Part shown: piece after piece, positions 43,689 to 51,182 of the stretch
How positions within the stretch are numbered: the first letter of the stretch is position 1
Layout: each line of letters begins with the position of its first letter
The notes under the pieces: model-generated
Databases searched by the model: none
Told to the model about the DNA's origin: nothing
The model's input: only the letters and a program-made list of their open reading frames with translations
Position numbers and translations under genes: made by a program
Assembly (NCBI RefSeq): GCF_023744375.2
Contig: NZ_CP146284.1
Coordinates: 2,108,001 to 2,172,000, forward strand
DNA from: Parabacteroides sp. AD58
GTDB taxonomy: Bacteria; Bacteroidota; Bacteroidia; Bacteroidales; Tannerellaceae
DNA: 64,000 nt
Reading direction: 5' to 3'

Positions 43689-43915
43689 CGCTTGCCCTCC
43701 TTTCCTTCCTTTGCCGTCAGCCACTTGTCCCGTGCGGTTCGGCACTCGTCCAACGTGGGTTTGACACAAGAGAACAACTCTCCGTCCGTGTGGCGGTAAT
43801 CGTATTGCACAAGTGTTCGCCTGCGTCTGCCAATACCCATTTGAAATTTCTCGTATTTCTCCGTACCTGCTTCCGTGCAGGTACTTACTCCGTTGATTGT
43901 CATTCGTGTACTCAT
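43685..43915 (-). CDS. DUF3873 family protein
   Basis: A 76-residue protein with 'INGVSTCTEAGTEKYEKFQM' and 'TLVQYDYRHTDGELFSCVKP', the pattern of DUF3873 proteins found in Bacteroidales mobile elements. Its C-terminus overlaps the next gene. The function is unknown. Confidence 0.7.
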   Translation of the reverse strand: MSTRMTINGVSTCTEAGTEKYEKFQMGIGRRRRTLVQYDYRHTDGELFSCVKPTLDECRTARDKWLTAKEGKEGKR

Positions 43916-43935
43916 AATCGTTGTTTTTTAGATGG

Positions 43936-44193
43936 TTAGAAATGTACTGACAACACTCTGTTCTGCATCACCATATCGGGATTGCTTGTGTAGCGTTGGT
44001 GCAGGTAGAAATGGTGTGAGCCGAAGCCGTAAAGAAAGAACTTGTCAAGTTCGTGCTTCTCGGAAAAGTCTTTTACGCTTGCTCTTAACTGCTCCTCACT
44101 CTGACAAAGAGTGAGGAGGTTTATAAATTCAAGGAACATCGAGGGGATTTTATCGTCCCACAAACAAATCATACTTTCAATTCTTACTTCCAT
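43936..44193 (-). CDS. small acidic protein, function unknown
   Basis: An 85-residue protein ('FLEFINLLTLCQSEEQLRAS', 'FFLYGFGSHHFYLHQRYT'). It lies in the same direction as its neighbours, 24 bases from the PcfJ-like gene. I do not recognise it. Confidence 0.55.
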   Translation of the reverse strand: MEVRIESMICLWDDKIPSMFLEFINLLTLCQSEEQLRASVKDFSEKHELDKFFLYGFGSHHFYLHQRYTSNPDMVMQNRVLSVHF

Positions 44194-44217
44194 GCTGTTA
44201 TGTATTATAAGTTGATA

Positions 44218-45501
44218 TTATGCTGCGTTCATACGCTGACGGATAAGTCCGGCATTGTCCTCCACAAGTCGGATGATGCGGTCGTGGTACTCGGTATTGG
44301 AATTGCATACCCCTCTGCTCTGTACCACTTTCAGCGTTTTCAAACTGACTTCTATCGTTTCAATCCGTTTGCCTTCAATGGTGGCGGATAGGATGAGAGA
44401 GTTTGCCTTGTTGTGATAACCGCCCACGCAATGGTGCATCAGCCGTCCTTCCTCAATCATTTCCTCCACGCTTTCAATGACTTTGACAAGAATAAGGTTG
44501 TCGGAAAATACAAGCCCGAAGAACATTCCTTTGTCTTTCAGATAGTTCTTCTCGTCCTCAATCGCCTTTTGCCGTTGCTGTTCCGTCCGCTCACGCTCCC
44601 TTTGCAGGTTGCGCTTTGCCACCAACTTGTCGTGTTCCGCTTTGAGGTCGGCAGGGCAGACGTATTTCGGGCTGTTCGTGTCCTTGCCAAAATGACGCAG
44701 GAGGTCTATGGTGTCGCACCATACGGAGCCGTCTGAAATGGTGTAACCATTGCGGATGCAAATCTTGACGGATGCCCAATATTGCTCCATGTCAAAGGAA
44801 CTGCGAATATAGTGGCTCAACATGGCGTATTGCCCTGCCTTCAAGAGTGTTTCGGCTTGGCTGTCGGAAAGGATAGCCGTGAAAAGGTCATACGGCAGTG
44901 TGTTGTGATAGTCCCCGTTGAAACCGTTGCGTTTCAGTTCGGGGATGAAACGCTGTCGGGGATAGGTACACACAGGTGCTATATCGTATGCGTGAAGTCC
45001 GTTGTTCTTGCGCACCTCCATGTCGCTGTATTCCGCCCATTGGTCGTAATACAACATTGACATACCACGAAGTCGGGCAACGGTGGTGGTTGTGCCTTTG
45101 GGCGAAATCCACCTCTGCACCACTTCATAAATGGAATACTCGGCTGCTTGCCCTGCCTTGTATCGGGACTTGACGAAGAAGAAGCGTATCACTTGATACT
45201 GCTTGCTGGTGGTGACAATGGAGAAGTATTCATTCTCGCTGAAAACGCTCTTTCGGGTGCGCAACGCTTCCAACTGCATACCGCAATGGGGGCAGATACA
45301 TCCGCAAAGGGTGTCTGCAAGGTCGTGGTCGCTCTTCCACGAATGTCCGCACTCGGTACAGATGTTCGTGCCGTCCGCTCTCTTGATTGCGTAGTGCTTG
45401 AAGCAATGACGGAAAGCGTATGCCTTTTGCGTGGCGGTCAATCTCGGTAGTCGCTTGCTCAGATGTGCGACTTCCTGCTGTATGTGTGTTCTCGGTTTCA
45501 T
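44218..45501 (-). CDS. PcfJ-like protein
   Basis: A 427-residue protein. The N-terminal 85 residues contain two CxxC pairs (CTECGHSW; CGCICPHCGMQ) of a zinc-ribbon type. The C-terminal part has the PcfJ signature 'LMHHCVGGYHNKANSLILSA ... VVQSRGVCNS'. PcfJ proteins occur in conjugative elements of Firmicutes and Bacteroidetes, next to PcfK, as here (overlap of 4 bases). The biochemical role is unknown. Confidence 0.8.
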   Translation of the reverse strand: MKPRTHIQQEVAHLSKRLPRLTATQKAYAFRHCFKHYAIKRADGTNICTECGHSWKSDHDLADTLCGCICPHCGMQLEALRTRKSVFSENEYFSIVTTSKQYQVIRFFFVKSRYKAGQAAEYSIYEVVQRWISPKGTTTTVARLRGMSMLYYDQWAEYSDMEVRKNNGLHAYDIAPVCTYPRQRFIPELKRNGFNGDYHNTLPYDLFTAILSDSQAETLLKAGQYAMLSHYIRSSFDMEQYWASVKICIRNGYTISDGSVWCDTIDLLRHFGKDTNSPKYVCPADLKAEHDKLVAKRNLQRERERTEQQRQKAIEDEKNYLKDKGMFFGLVFSDNLILVKVIESVEEMIEEGRLMHHCVGGYHNKANSLILSATIEGKRIETIEVSLKTLKVVQSRGVCNSNTEYHDRIIRLVEDNAGLIRQRMNAA

Positions 45502-45926
45502 AAGCCTAAATCAAATAATGAGGGTTGTTGTATTTCTTGGATGGTCGCTTTGGTGGCGGTTCTCGGCTTGTTGCGGTTCTGCAACTTGCGGAGTTCCTCG
45601 TCTTGGTATTGTCGGATAGCGTTCTGACGTGCTTCCGCCTTTTCCTCTGCGGTGAGTTCCACCACATGGTTCACGGCTACTTGGCATTGGATAGGCTTGC
45701 CCACCTCTATCTCGTTCTCGTCATAGTAATGTACGGCTTGTCCGTATATCTCCCCGTCCGTGAAGCCGTTGCAACCGCTTTTCTGCACATAGTTCAGAAT
45801 GTAGGTCACGCAATCGTCTATGTTCTTGGCAGGGTTACGGTATTTCTTGGCAAAGAGCGCATCTTCCGCTGCACGTTGCTCCAAATACATCTGTATCGTT
45901 CTCTTGAAATGGTCTGTCGTTTTCAT
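45498..45926 (-). CDS. PcfK-like protein
   Basis: A 142-residue protein with 'FKRTIQMYLEQRAAEDALFA' at the N-terminus, a central 'DDCVTYILNYVQKSGCNGFT' and 'YGQAVHYYDENEIE', matching PcfK-like proteins. The C-terminus is charged. It overlaps the PcfJ-like gene, so the pair is co-translated. Confidence 0.8.
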   Translation of the reverse strand: MKTTDHFKRTIQMYLEQRAAEDALFAKKYRNPAKNIDDCVTYILNYVQKSGCNGFTDGEIYGQAVHYYDENEIEVGKPIQCQVAVNHVVELTAEEKAEARQNAIRQYQDEELRKLQNRNKPRTATKATIQEIQQPSLFDLGL

Positions 45927-45942
45927 ATCGTTATCGGTAAGA

Positions 45943-46176
45943 TTAAAGGGTGAATAACCAAAGGATGAAGCCGAAGAAGGCGATTGCGGAAAGGATAGCC
46001 ACGATTATGCCTATCGCCACTCGGAACACTCCGTTTACTATCTCTCTGACGATGCCCCAAAGGATGCCGAACACCCAAAGGGCGGTGCGCATGATTAGGG
46101 CGCATATCGCAAGCCCTATGTATTGCGCCACTTGTCTGAAGTCTGCCGTTGCTGTCATATCCTCGCTATTTTTCAA
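45943..46176 (-). CDS. small membrane protein
   Basis: A 77-residue protein with two hydrophobic segments ('YIGLAICALIMRTALWVFGI' and 'VAIGIIVAILSAIAFFGFIL'). It overlaps the upstream gene by 11 bases. No family is recognised. The position suggests a member of the same operon as the PcfJ/PcfK pair. Confidence 0.6.
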   Translation of the reverse strand: MKNSEDMTATADFRQVAQYIGLAICALIMRTALWVFGILWGIVREIVNGVFRVAIGIIVAILSAIAFFGFILWLFTL

Positions 46177-46501
46177 GTTCTACAATGTTGTCTATCCTGC
46201 CGTATAGGTATCTGCGAAGTCCGGTCTTGTCCGTTGCCTTGTATTCCGTCCAACGTCCGTATTGGCACACGAGAAACGTGCGGAGTACATCGGAGAAGTC
46301 AAACCTCCAGCCTTGCAGGGGGACTGCGCTCTTGAAATAGGTGTTGCTATTCACCTTTTCGGTGAGCCAATCTTTTTCCTCTCGGTTCATCTGTCCTCCG
46401 TTGTTCAGTTTTTCACGAAGGATGTAAACCTTACTGCCTTTCAGTGCTTCCAATGTCGGCACTTCCCAAGCCACGAATTTTGTTGCCATTGTTGTTCCCA
46501 T
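46166..46501 (-). CDS. conserved element protein, function unknown
   Basis: A 111-residue protein ('KFVAWEVPTLEALKGSKVYI', 'MNREEKDWLTEKVNSNTYFK', 'GWRFDFSDVLRTFLVCQYGR'), the first gene of the minus-strand accessory operon. An internal ATG at 46489 (MATKFVAWEV) is an equally good start. Such proteins are frequent near the right end of Bacteroidales conjugative transposons. The function is unknown. Confidence 0.65.
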   Translation of the reverse strand: MGTTMATKFVAWEVPTLEALKGSKVYILREKLNNGGQMNREEKDWLTEKVNSNTYFKSAVPLQGWRFDFSDVLRTFLVCQYGRWTEYKATDKTGLRRYLYGRIDNIVELEK

Positions 46502-46670
46502 ATCTGTTCTGTTTTTGATTTTTATTTTTTATGCGGATTCAAGAGCTGAGGGAGTTGAGTTTCAAACTATCTTATCTGCCTCTCGTTTATCCGACATTTT
46601 TTTTAATGCGTCTTTCTGTCGCATCGGTCGTTTTCGTTTCGGGTGCTTAAAAAGGTAGGGATTAGGGAAT

Positions 46671-46743
46671 GCAAGGTTTTTTCGGGAAAAATACTACCCG
46701 CAGGGCTGGAGATTTTTCCCGAAAACAGGAGGCTTGACCTTGC
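46671..46743. repeat. hairpin 1 of the right end
   Basis: A perfect 14-bp inverted repeat TTTTCGGGAAAAAT / ATTTTTCCCGAAAA (46679-46692, 46712-46725), enclosed by GCAAGGT / ACCTTGC (46671-46677, 46737-46743). Confidence 0.85.
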
Positions 46744-46929
46744 TTTCCCGTCAAATCCCGGAGTTACCTTTGCGCCCAGAACGGAAATGACTGCCTGATG
46801 CGGCTTACTGAAAGGCGCGAAAATGGAGGTAAACGGAAGTAGAGGCAGATTATACAGGAAACTTCAAAAGAGAAATCCGTGAAAAAAGGAAGTCCCCAAC
46901 AAAAAAAAGACATAGCCGGTAGCGTGAAA

Positions 46930-47019
46930 CCGGGCAAACCACCTGCAAGGAAGTATGGTTTTATCTGTCCGGCCGGACGTGTCGGGGCGGGCAGATAAAA
47001 TCATTCTTCCCGGTTTGCC
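46930..47019. repeat. hairpin 2 of the right end
   Basis: Outer arms GGCAAACC / GGTTTGCC (46933-46940, 47012-47019), inner arms TTTTATCTG / CAGATAAAA (46959-46967, 46992-47000), and a 10-bp palindrome TCCGGCCGGA (46968-46977) in the loop. Confidence 0.8.
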
Positions 47020-47139
47020 TGCTGTGGGTGACGGCTTGTTCCATTTATGGGCAAGCGGTCATACACGGCTTTCCGCTTCCGGCTCAAAGGAACAGCGAAA
47101 AAGAAAAATTATCTGAAAAGCCGTAAAAACACCTCTTTG

Positions 47140-47224
47140 GCATAAGCACAAAAGAAATGGGCTTTGCCTCATCAGTCTAAACTGTTGCTTAGGCGTGAGG
47201 CAAAGCCCTTTTCTCCGCTTATGC
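47140..47224. repeat. hairpin 3 of the right end
   Basis: Outer arms GCATAAGC / GCTTATGC (47140-47147, 47217-47224) and perfect inner 13-bp arms GGGCTTTGCCTCA / TGAGGCAAAGCCC (47159-47171, 47196-47208), with CTTTTCT after the inner stem. It could work as a terminator on the plus strand. Confidence 0.85.
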
Positions 47225-47228
47225 AGTA

Positions 47229-47275
47229 GTCGGCACACGTTCGTTCAAAATCCTTTTGGGCGATGGTGTGCCGAC
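47229..47275. repeat. hairpin 4 of the right end
   Basis: GTCGGCACAC (47229-47238) and GTGTGCCGAC (47266-47275), a perfect 10-bp inverted repeat with a 27-base loop. Confidence 0.8.
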
Positions 47276-47323
47276 GAATAAAGCCGCTTTTACGGAAAAA
47301 TTTGTATGAGATAGAAAAAATCA

Positions 47324-47353
47324 GGGAGATTCATATCAAAATCTCCCGTTTTA
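47324..47353. terminator. terminator next to the proposed element end
   Basis: GGGAGATT (47324-47331) and AATCTCCC (47340-47347) with an 8-base loop, then GTTTTATTG. It may stop plus-strand transcription from the element into the chromosome, or belong to the former upstream chromosomal gene. Confidence 0.6.
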
Positions 47354-47355
47354 TT

Positions 47356-47366
47356 GTTACTTTTGC
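47356..47366. other. attR: candidate attR core of the conjugative transposon
   Basis: GTTACTTTTGC matches the IntDOT-type core GTANNTTTGC at 9 of 10 positions (over 47357-47366). GC-rich element sequence ends here, AT-rich chromosomal sequence begins, and the first chromosomal gene follows 290 bases later. The left end is not in the window, so the two ends cannot be compared. Confidence 0.4.
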
Positions 47367-47576
47367 ATATGAAGAGTTCTTTGAAGGTTACGCAACGCGC
47401 AGAGGAATAATGCAGCAGATAACTAACTAAATCGTAACCTATTACTATCATGAGCATCTAACCTACGCTCATTTCCAATAAATTACACTCTTTTCGTAAC
47501 TTCTCATAACAAAATCACAAATCCTGCCAAAAATCAGAAATAAAATCCCCTTGATTAGAACAATTTAGGCAAACAA

Positions 47577-47608
47577 TTTGCGATATTAAAAGAATAAACC
47601 TAATTTTG
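47577..47608 (+). promoter_or_regulatory. tig promoter
   Basis: TTTG (47577-47580), 20-base spacer, TAATTTTG (47601-47608): a full Bacteroides -33/-7 match, 46 bases before the tig ATG. The upstream stretch 47367-47576 shows no gene. Confidence 0.8.
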
Positions 47609-47653
47609 CACCCTAAAAATTGAATCGAATATTAATTAAATAAATCATTCAGA

Positions 47654-49006
47654 ATGAACGTTTCTTTTATTAACAATGATTCTGTACGTGGAATCATCCG
47701 TTTGGAAATTGTAAAGTCTGACTATGCAGATAGCGTTGAAAAAAGCTTGCGCAGCCTGCGTCAGAAAGTTAATATGCCGGGCTTCCGTAAAGGAATGGTG
47801 CCTATGGGTATGGTAAAGAAGATGTATGGAAAACAGGCGTTACTGGAAGAAGTAAACAAAATAGTTTCAGAAAACCTGTTCAAGTATATCCGTGAAAATA
47901 ACATTAAGGTCTTAGGCGAACCGATGGCCAGCGAAGCTGAACCTTCTGCTGTTGATTTTGACAAGCAGGAAGATTTCGTATTCAACTTTGATGTTGCCTT
48001 AGCACCTGAAATCAATATCAGCCTGAGCAAAGACGATACGTTGACTTACTATCAGGTAAAGATCGACGACGAAATGCTGAACAAGCAGGTTGAAGCCTAT
48101 ACAGCGAACTTCGGAACATACGACAAGGTGGACGAAGTAGAAGAAAAAGACTTGGTAAAAGGTACGGTTGCTGAACTGGAAAACGGTTCTCCGAAAGAAG
48201 GCGGTATCGTAGTAGAAGGTGCAGTTGTAATGCCTCAGTTCATCAAAGACGCAGACGAAAAGGCTAAATTCATCGGTGCAAAGAATAACTCTGTTATCGT
48301 ATTCAACCCGAACAAGGCATTTGAAGGCGCTGAAGCAGAAATTGCAAACTTCCTGCATGTTGACAAAGCTAAAGTTGCAGAATTAACTGGCGACTTCAGC
48401 TTCGAAATCACCGAAATCACTCGTCATAAGAATGCTGAATTGAATCAGGAATTATATGACAAAGTATTTGGTGAAAACGTAGTAACAAGCGAAGAAGAAT
48501 TTAAGGAAAAGATCAAAGAAGCTCTGGCTGAACAGTTCACTCCGCAAAGCGATTACAAATTCTTACTGGATGCACGCGAAGTATTGGTAAAGAAAGCCGG
48601 CGAACTGAAATTCGCAGATGACATTCTGAAGCGCTGGTTGCTGTTGGCCAACGAAAAGAATACAGCTGAAAAGATTGAAAGCGAATTCTCAAATATCCTC
48701 AGCGACCTGACTTACCAGTTAATCAAGGACAAATTAATTAAAGAAAACAACCTGAAACTGGAAGATGCTGATGTAGAAGGCTTCGCTAAGCGTGTAGCAA
48801 AAGCACAGTTCGCACAGTACGGTATGCTGTCTATTCCTGAAGACGTTCTTGAGAACTATTCAAAAGAAATGTTGAAGAACAAGGAAACAGTTCAGAACAT
48901 TGTAGACCGTGCAATGGAAGAAAAACTGGCAGCATGCTTGAAAGAAAAAGTAACAATCGACTTAAAAGAACTGACTGCAGAAGAGTTTGCTAAACTTTTT
49001 GAATAA
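47654..49006 (+). CDS. tig: trigger factor, ribosome-associated chaperone
   Basis: A 450-residue trigger factor, the first chromosomal gene after the element. The N-terminal ribosome-binding domain (about 1-115) includes the tail-interacting signature variant MPGFRKGMVPMGMVKKMYG near 40-58. The middle region (about 150-250) is in the PPIase place but, as in other Bacteroidetes, is weakly conserved. The C-terminal helical chaperone arms cover about 255-450. It binds nascent chains at the tunnel exit. The tig-clpP-clpX order is common in bacteria. A short hairpin (49015-49035) follows. Confidence 0.93.
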   Translation: MNVSFINNDSVRGIIRLEIVKSDYADSVEKSLRSLRQKVNMPGFRKGMVPMGMVKKMYGKQALLEEVNKIVSENLFKYIRENNIKVLGEPMASEAEPSAVDFDKQEDFVFNFDVALAPEINISLSKDDTLTYYQVKIDDEMLNKQVEAYTANFGTYDKVDEVEEKDLVKGTVAELENGSPKEGGIVVEGAVVMPQFIKDADEKAKFIGAKNNSVIVFNPNKAFEGAEAEIANFLHVDKAKVAELTGDFSFEITEITRHKNAELNQELYDKVFGENVVTSEEEFKEKIKEALAEQFTPQSDYKFLLDAREVLVKKAGELKFADDILKRWLLLANEKNTAEKIESEFSNILSDLTYQLIKDKLIKENNLKLEDADVEGFAKRVAKAQFAQYGMLSIPEDVLENYSKEMLKNKETVQNIVDRAMEEKLAACLKEKVTIDLKELTAEEFAKLFE

Positions 49007-49086
49007 TGCAGGTCTCCCTTTCTTGTAAAAAGGGATCACAAAAAAAGGATTTTTCCTGAAAAATATTTTATCGGAGATACAAATAA

Positions 49087-49119
49087 ATTGTTTCTTTCAG
49101 AAATTTATTTATAACTTTG
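49087..49119 (+). promoter_or_regulatory. clpP promoter
   Basis: ATTG (49087-49090), 21-base spacer, TAACTTTG (49112-49119): a good -7 box and moderate -33, 80 bases before the clpP start. Confidence 0.6.
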
Positions 49120-49198
49120 TTTATCCGTTAAGTATAAAAAGGAAGAATCCTTTTTTCATGTATTTTCTTCTCGGATTTTATGATTAACAAAACTAAGT

Positions 49199-49861
49199 AT
49201 GGAAGATTTTAGAAAGTATGCAACCAAACATTTGGGAATGAGCGGGACAGCTCTTGACAGTTACATGAATATAACCAGCAGTTATATTTCTCCGACCATC
49301 ATAGAGGAACGCCAGCTCAACGTAGCCCAGATGGACGTATTCTCCCGTTTGATGATGGATCGGATTATCTTTCTGGGAACACAGATAGATGATTATACGG
49401 CCAATGTCATTCAAGCGCAATTATTGTACCTGGATTCCAGCGACCCGGGCAAAGATATTTCTATATATATCAATTCTCCGGGCGGTTCAGTCTACGCAGG
49501 ATATGGTATCTATGACACCATGCAGTTTATCGGTTCAGATGTTTCTACAATCTGTACAGGTATTGCAGCATCCATGGCATCCGTATTGTTGGTAGCCGGA
49601 ACCAAAGGAAAACGGTTTGCCCTGAAGCATTCAAGAGTCATGATTCATCAGCCATTAGGAGGCGTTCAAGGTCAGGCATCCGATATCGAAATCACAGCCC
49701 GGGAAATATTAAAAGTTAAGAAGGAATTATATACCATTATTTCTGATCATTCAGGAAAACCCTTCGAAGAGGTAGAACGTGACAGTGACCGAGATTTTTG
49801 GATGACAGCGCAAGAAGCCAAGGAATACGGAATGATTGATGAAATCTTAACTCGGAAATAA
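49199..49861 (+). CDS. clpP: ClpP, ATP-dependent protease proteolytic subunit
   Basis: A 220-residue serine protease. The catalytic Ser125 lies in [11 protein letters not shown] and His150 in MIHQPLGG. The Asp lies in the [10 protein letters not shown] segment (about 193-202). '[19 protein letters not shown]' forms the oxyanion and substrate strand. It forms the two-ring chamber that degrades proteins unfolded by ClpX. clpX begins 53 bases downstream. Confidence 0.97.
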   Translation: MEDFRKYATKHLGMSGTALDSYMNITSSYISPTIIEERQLNVAQMDVFSRLMMDRIIFLGTQIDDYTANVIQAQLLYLDSSDPGKDISIYINSPGGSVYAGYGIYDTMQFIGSDVSTICTGIAASMASVLLVAGTKGKRFALKHSRVMIHQPLGGVQGQASDIEITAREILKVKKELYTIISDHSGKPFEEVERDSDRDFWMTAQEAKEYGMIDEILTRK

Positions 49862-49914
49862 GTTCTTACCCGAATAAAGATTGTTATTTTACACTAAAAC
49901 TAAAAAGAAATATT

Positions 49915-51153
49915 ATGGCCAAAGCAGGCGATACGTGTACGTTTTGTGGGCGAAGCAGCCGTGATGTAGAGTTGATGATCAACGGCATATCTGGATGTAT
50001 TTGTAATGATTGCGCCACACAAGCGTATGAAATTGTAAAAGAGCAGCTGGGTAAGAAAAAATCAAAACTGGATTTAGACCGAAAAGATTTACCCAAACCG
50101 GAGGATATTAAGGCATTTCTTGACCAATACATCATAGGTCAGGATGAAGCCAAGCGTTATCTGTCGGTTTCTGTATACAATCATTACAAACGACTGATGC
50201 AGGAAGAGACGGATGACGATGTTGAAATAGAAAAGTCGAACATCATTATGGTCGGTTCAACAGGAACAGGAAAAACCTTACTGGCACGGACCATCGCCAA
50301 ACTGTTGCATGTTCCTTTTGCTATTGTGGATGCTACCGTATTAACCCAGGCTGGTTATGTGGGAGAAGATATTGAAAGTATTCTGACGCGATTATTACAA
50401 GCGGCCGATTATGATGTGGAAGCGGCAGAACGTGGTATTGTTTTTATTGATGAGATTGATAAGATCGCACGTAAAGGAGATAATCCATCCATTACGCGTG
50501 ATGTAAGTGGAGAAGGAGTTCAGCAAGGATTACTGAAGTTATTGGAAGGTTCGATCGTCAATGTTCCTCCACAGGGCGGAAGAAAACATCCGGAACAAAA
50601 AATGATTCCGGTTGATACAAAAAATATATTATTTATCTGTGGCGGTGCTTTTGACGGAATTGAAAAGAAAATAGCACAACGGTTGAATACCCGTGTTGTC
50701 GGATATGCCGCAAGCAAAGACACAGCCCAGGTAGACCGGAACAACATGTTGAAGTATATTACGCCTACTGATTTGAAGTCGTTTGGCTTAATACCCGAAA
50801 TTATCGGGCGTCTGCCAATCCTGACTTACCTGAATCCGCTGGATCGGACAGCTTTACGTAATATTCTGACTGAGCCCAAGAACTCGATCATCAAACAATA
50901 CATCAAATTGTTTGCCATGGATAATATCCAGCTTTCCTTTGATGAAGATGTGTACGAGTTCGTTGTAGACAAAGCCCTTGAGTTTAAGTTAGGGGCCCGT
51001 GGATTACGTTCGATCGTAGAAGCAATCATGATGGATGCCATGTATAGCATGCCATCAGAAAATAAGACTGAATTCCATGTGACATTGGAATATGCAAAAG
51101 AGCAATTTGCCAAGTCGGATGTAAATAGACTACAAATTGCCGGAGAAAATTAA
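49915..51153 (+). CDS. clpX: ClpX, ATP-dependent unfoldase
   Basis: A 412-residue AAA+ unfoldase. The N-terminal zinc-binding domain has CTFC and CICNDC (residues about 8-35). Walker A is GSTGTGKT (about 114-121) and Walker B '[15 protein letters not shown]'. The pore loop region '[10 protein letters not shown]' and a C-terminal small domain ('[19 protein letters not shown]') are present. It unfolds substrates and feeds ClpP. Confidence 0.97.
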   Translation: MAKAGDTCTFCGRSSRDVELMINGISGCICNDCATQAYEIVKEQLGKKKSKLDLDRKDLPKPEDIKAFLDQYIIGQDEAKRYLSVSVYNHYKRLMQEETDDDVEIEKSNIIMVGSTGTGKTLLARTIAKLLHVPFAIVDATVLTQAGYVGEDIESILTRLLQAADYDVEAAERGIVFIDEIDKIARKGDNPSITRDVSGEGVQQGLLKLLEGSIVNVPPQGGRKHPEQKMIPVDTKNILFICGGAFDGIEKKIAQRLNTRVVGYAASKDTAQVDRNNMLKYITPTDLKSFGLIPEIIGRLPILTYLNPLDRTALRNILTEPKNSIIKQYIKLFAMDNIQLSFDEDVYEFVVDKALEFKLGARGLRSIVEAIMMDAMYSMPSENKTEFHVTLEYAKEQFAKSDVNRLQIAGEN

Positions 51154-51182
51154 GAGTAAACCTATTTCTAATAATATTGAGT

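Larger units (their letters stand above)
46502..47323. other. non-coding right end of the element, dense in inverted repeats
   Basis: No gene is visible in over 800 bases. Four strong structures, listed separately, fill 46671-47275. TACCTTTG at 46765-46772 could be a -7 box for a plus-strand RNA ending near the hairpin at 47208. The stretch may hold a structured RNA or be a cis-acting end region. Confidence 0.6.
1..47366. mobile_element. CTnDOT/CTnERL-family conjugative transposon (left end outside window)
   Basis: The stretch carries, in order, an excision operon with topoisomerase III, ermF, tetQ-rteA-rteB, rteC, a mobCBA block and a full tra operon. That gene set defines the tetracycline-inducible CTnDOT/CTnERL family of Bacteroidales. 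The backbone is visibly GC-richer than the chromosome after 47.4 kb, while the cargo at 12.4-16.7 kb and 42.3-43.0 kb is AT-rich. No integrase is seen, so the left end lies before base 1. The right end is placed tentatively at an IntDOT-like core at 47356-47366, where base composition changes and chromosomal genes begin. Confidence 0.85.

Noticed and set aside
46763..46773. GTTACCTTTGC as the element's right attachment core
   Set aside because: It fits the core about as well as 47356-47366, but strong element-like hairpins continue for 500 bases beyond it. Kept only as an alternative and as a possible promoter box.
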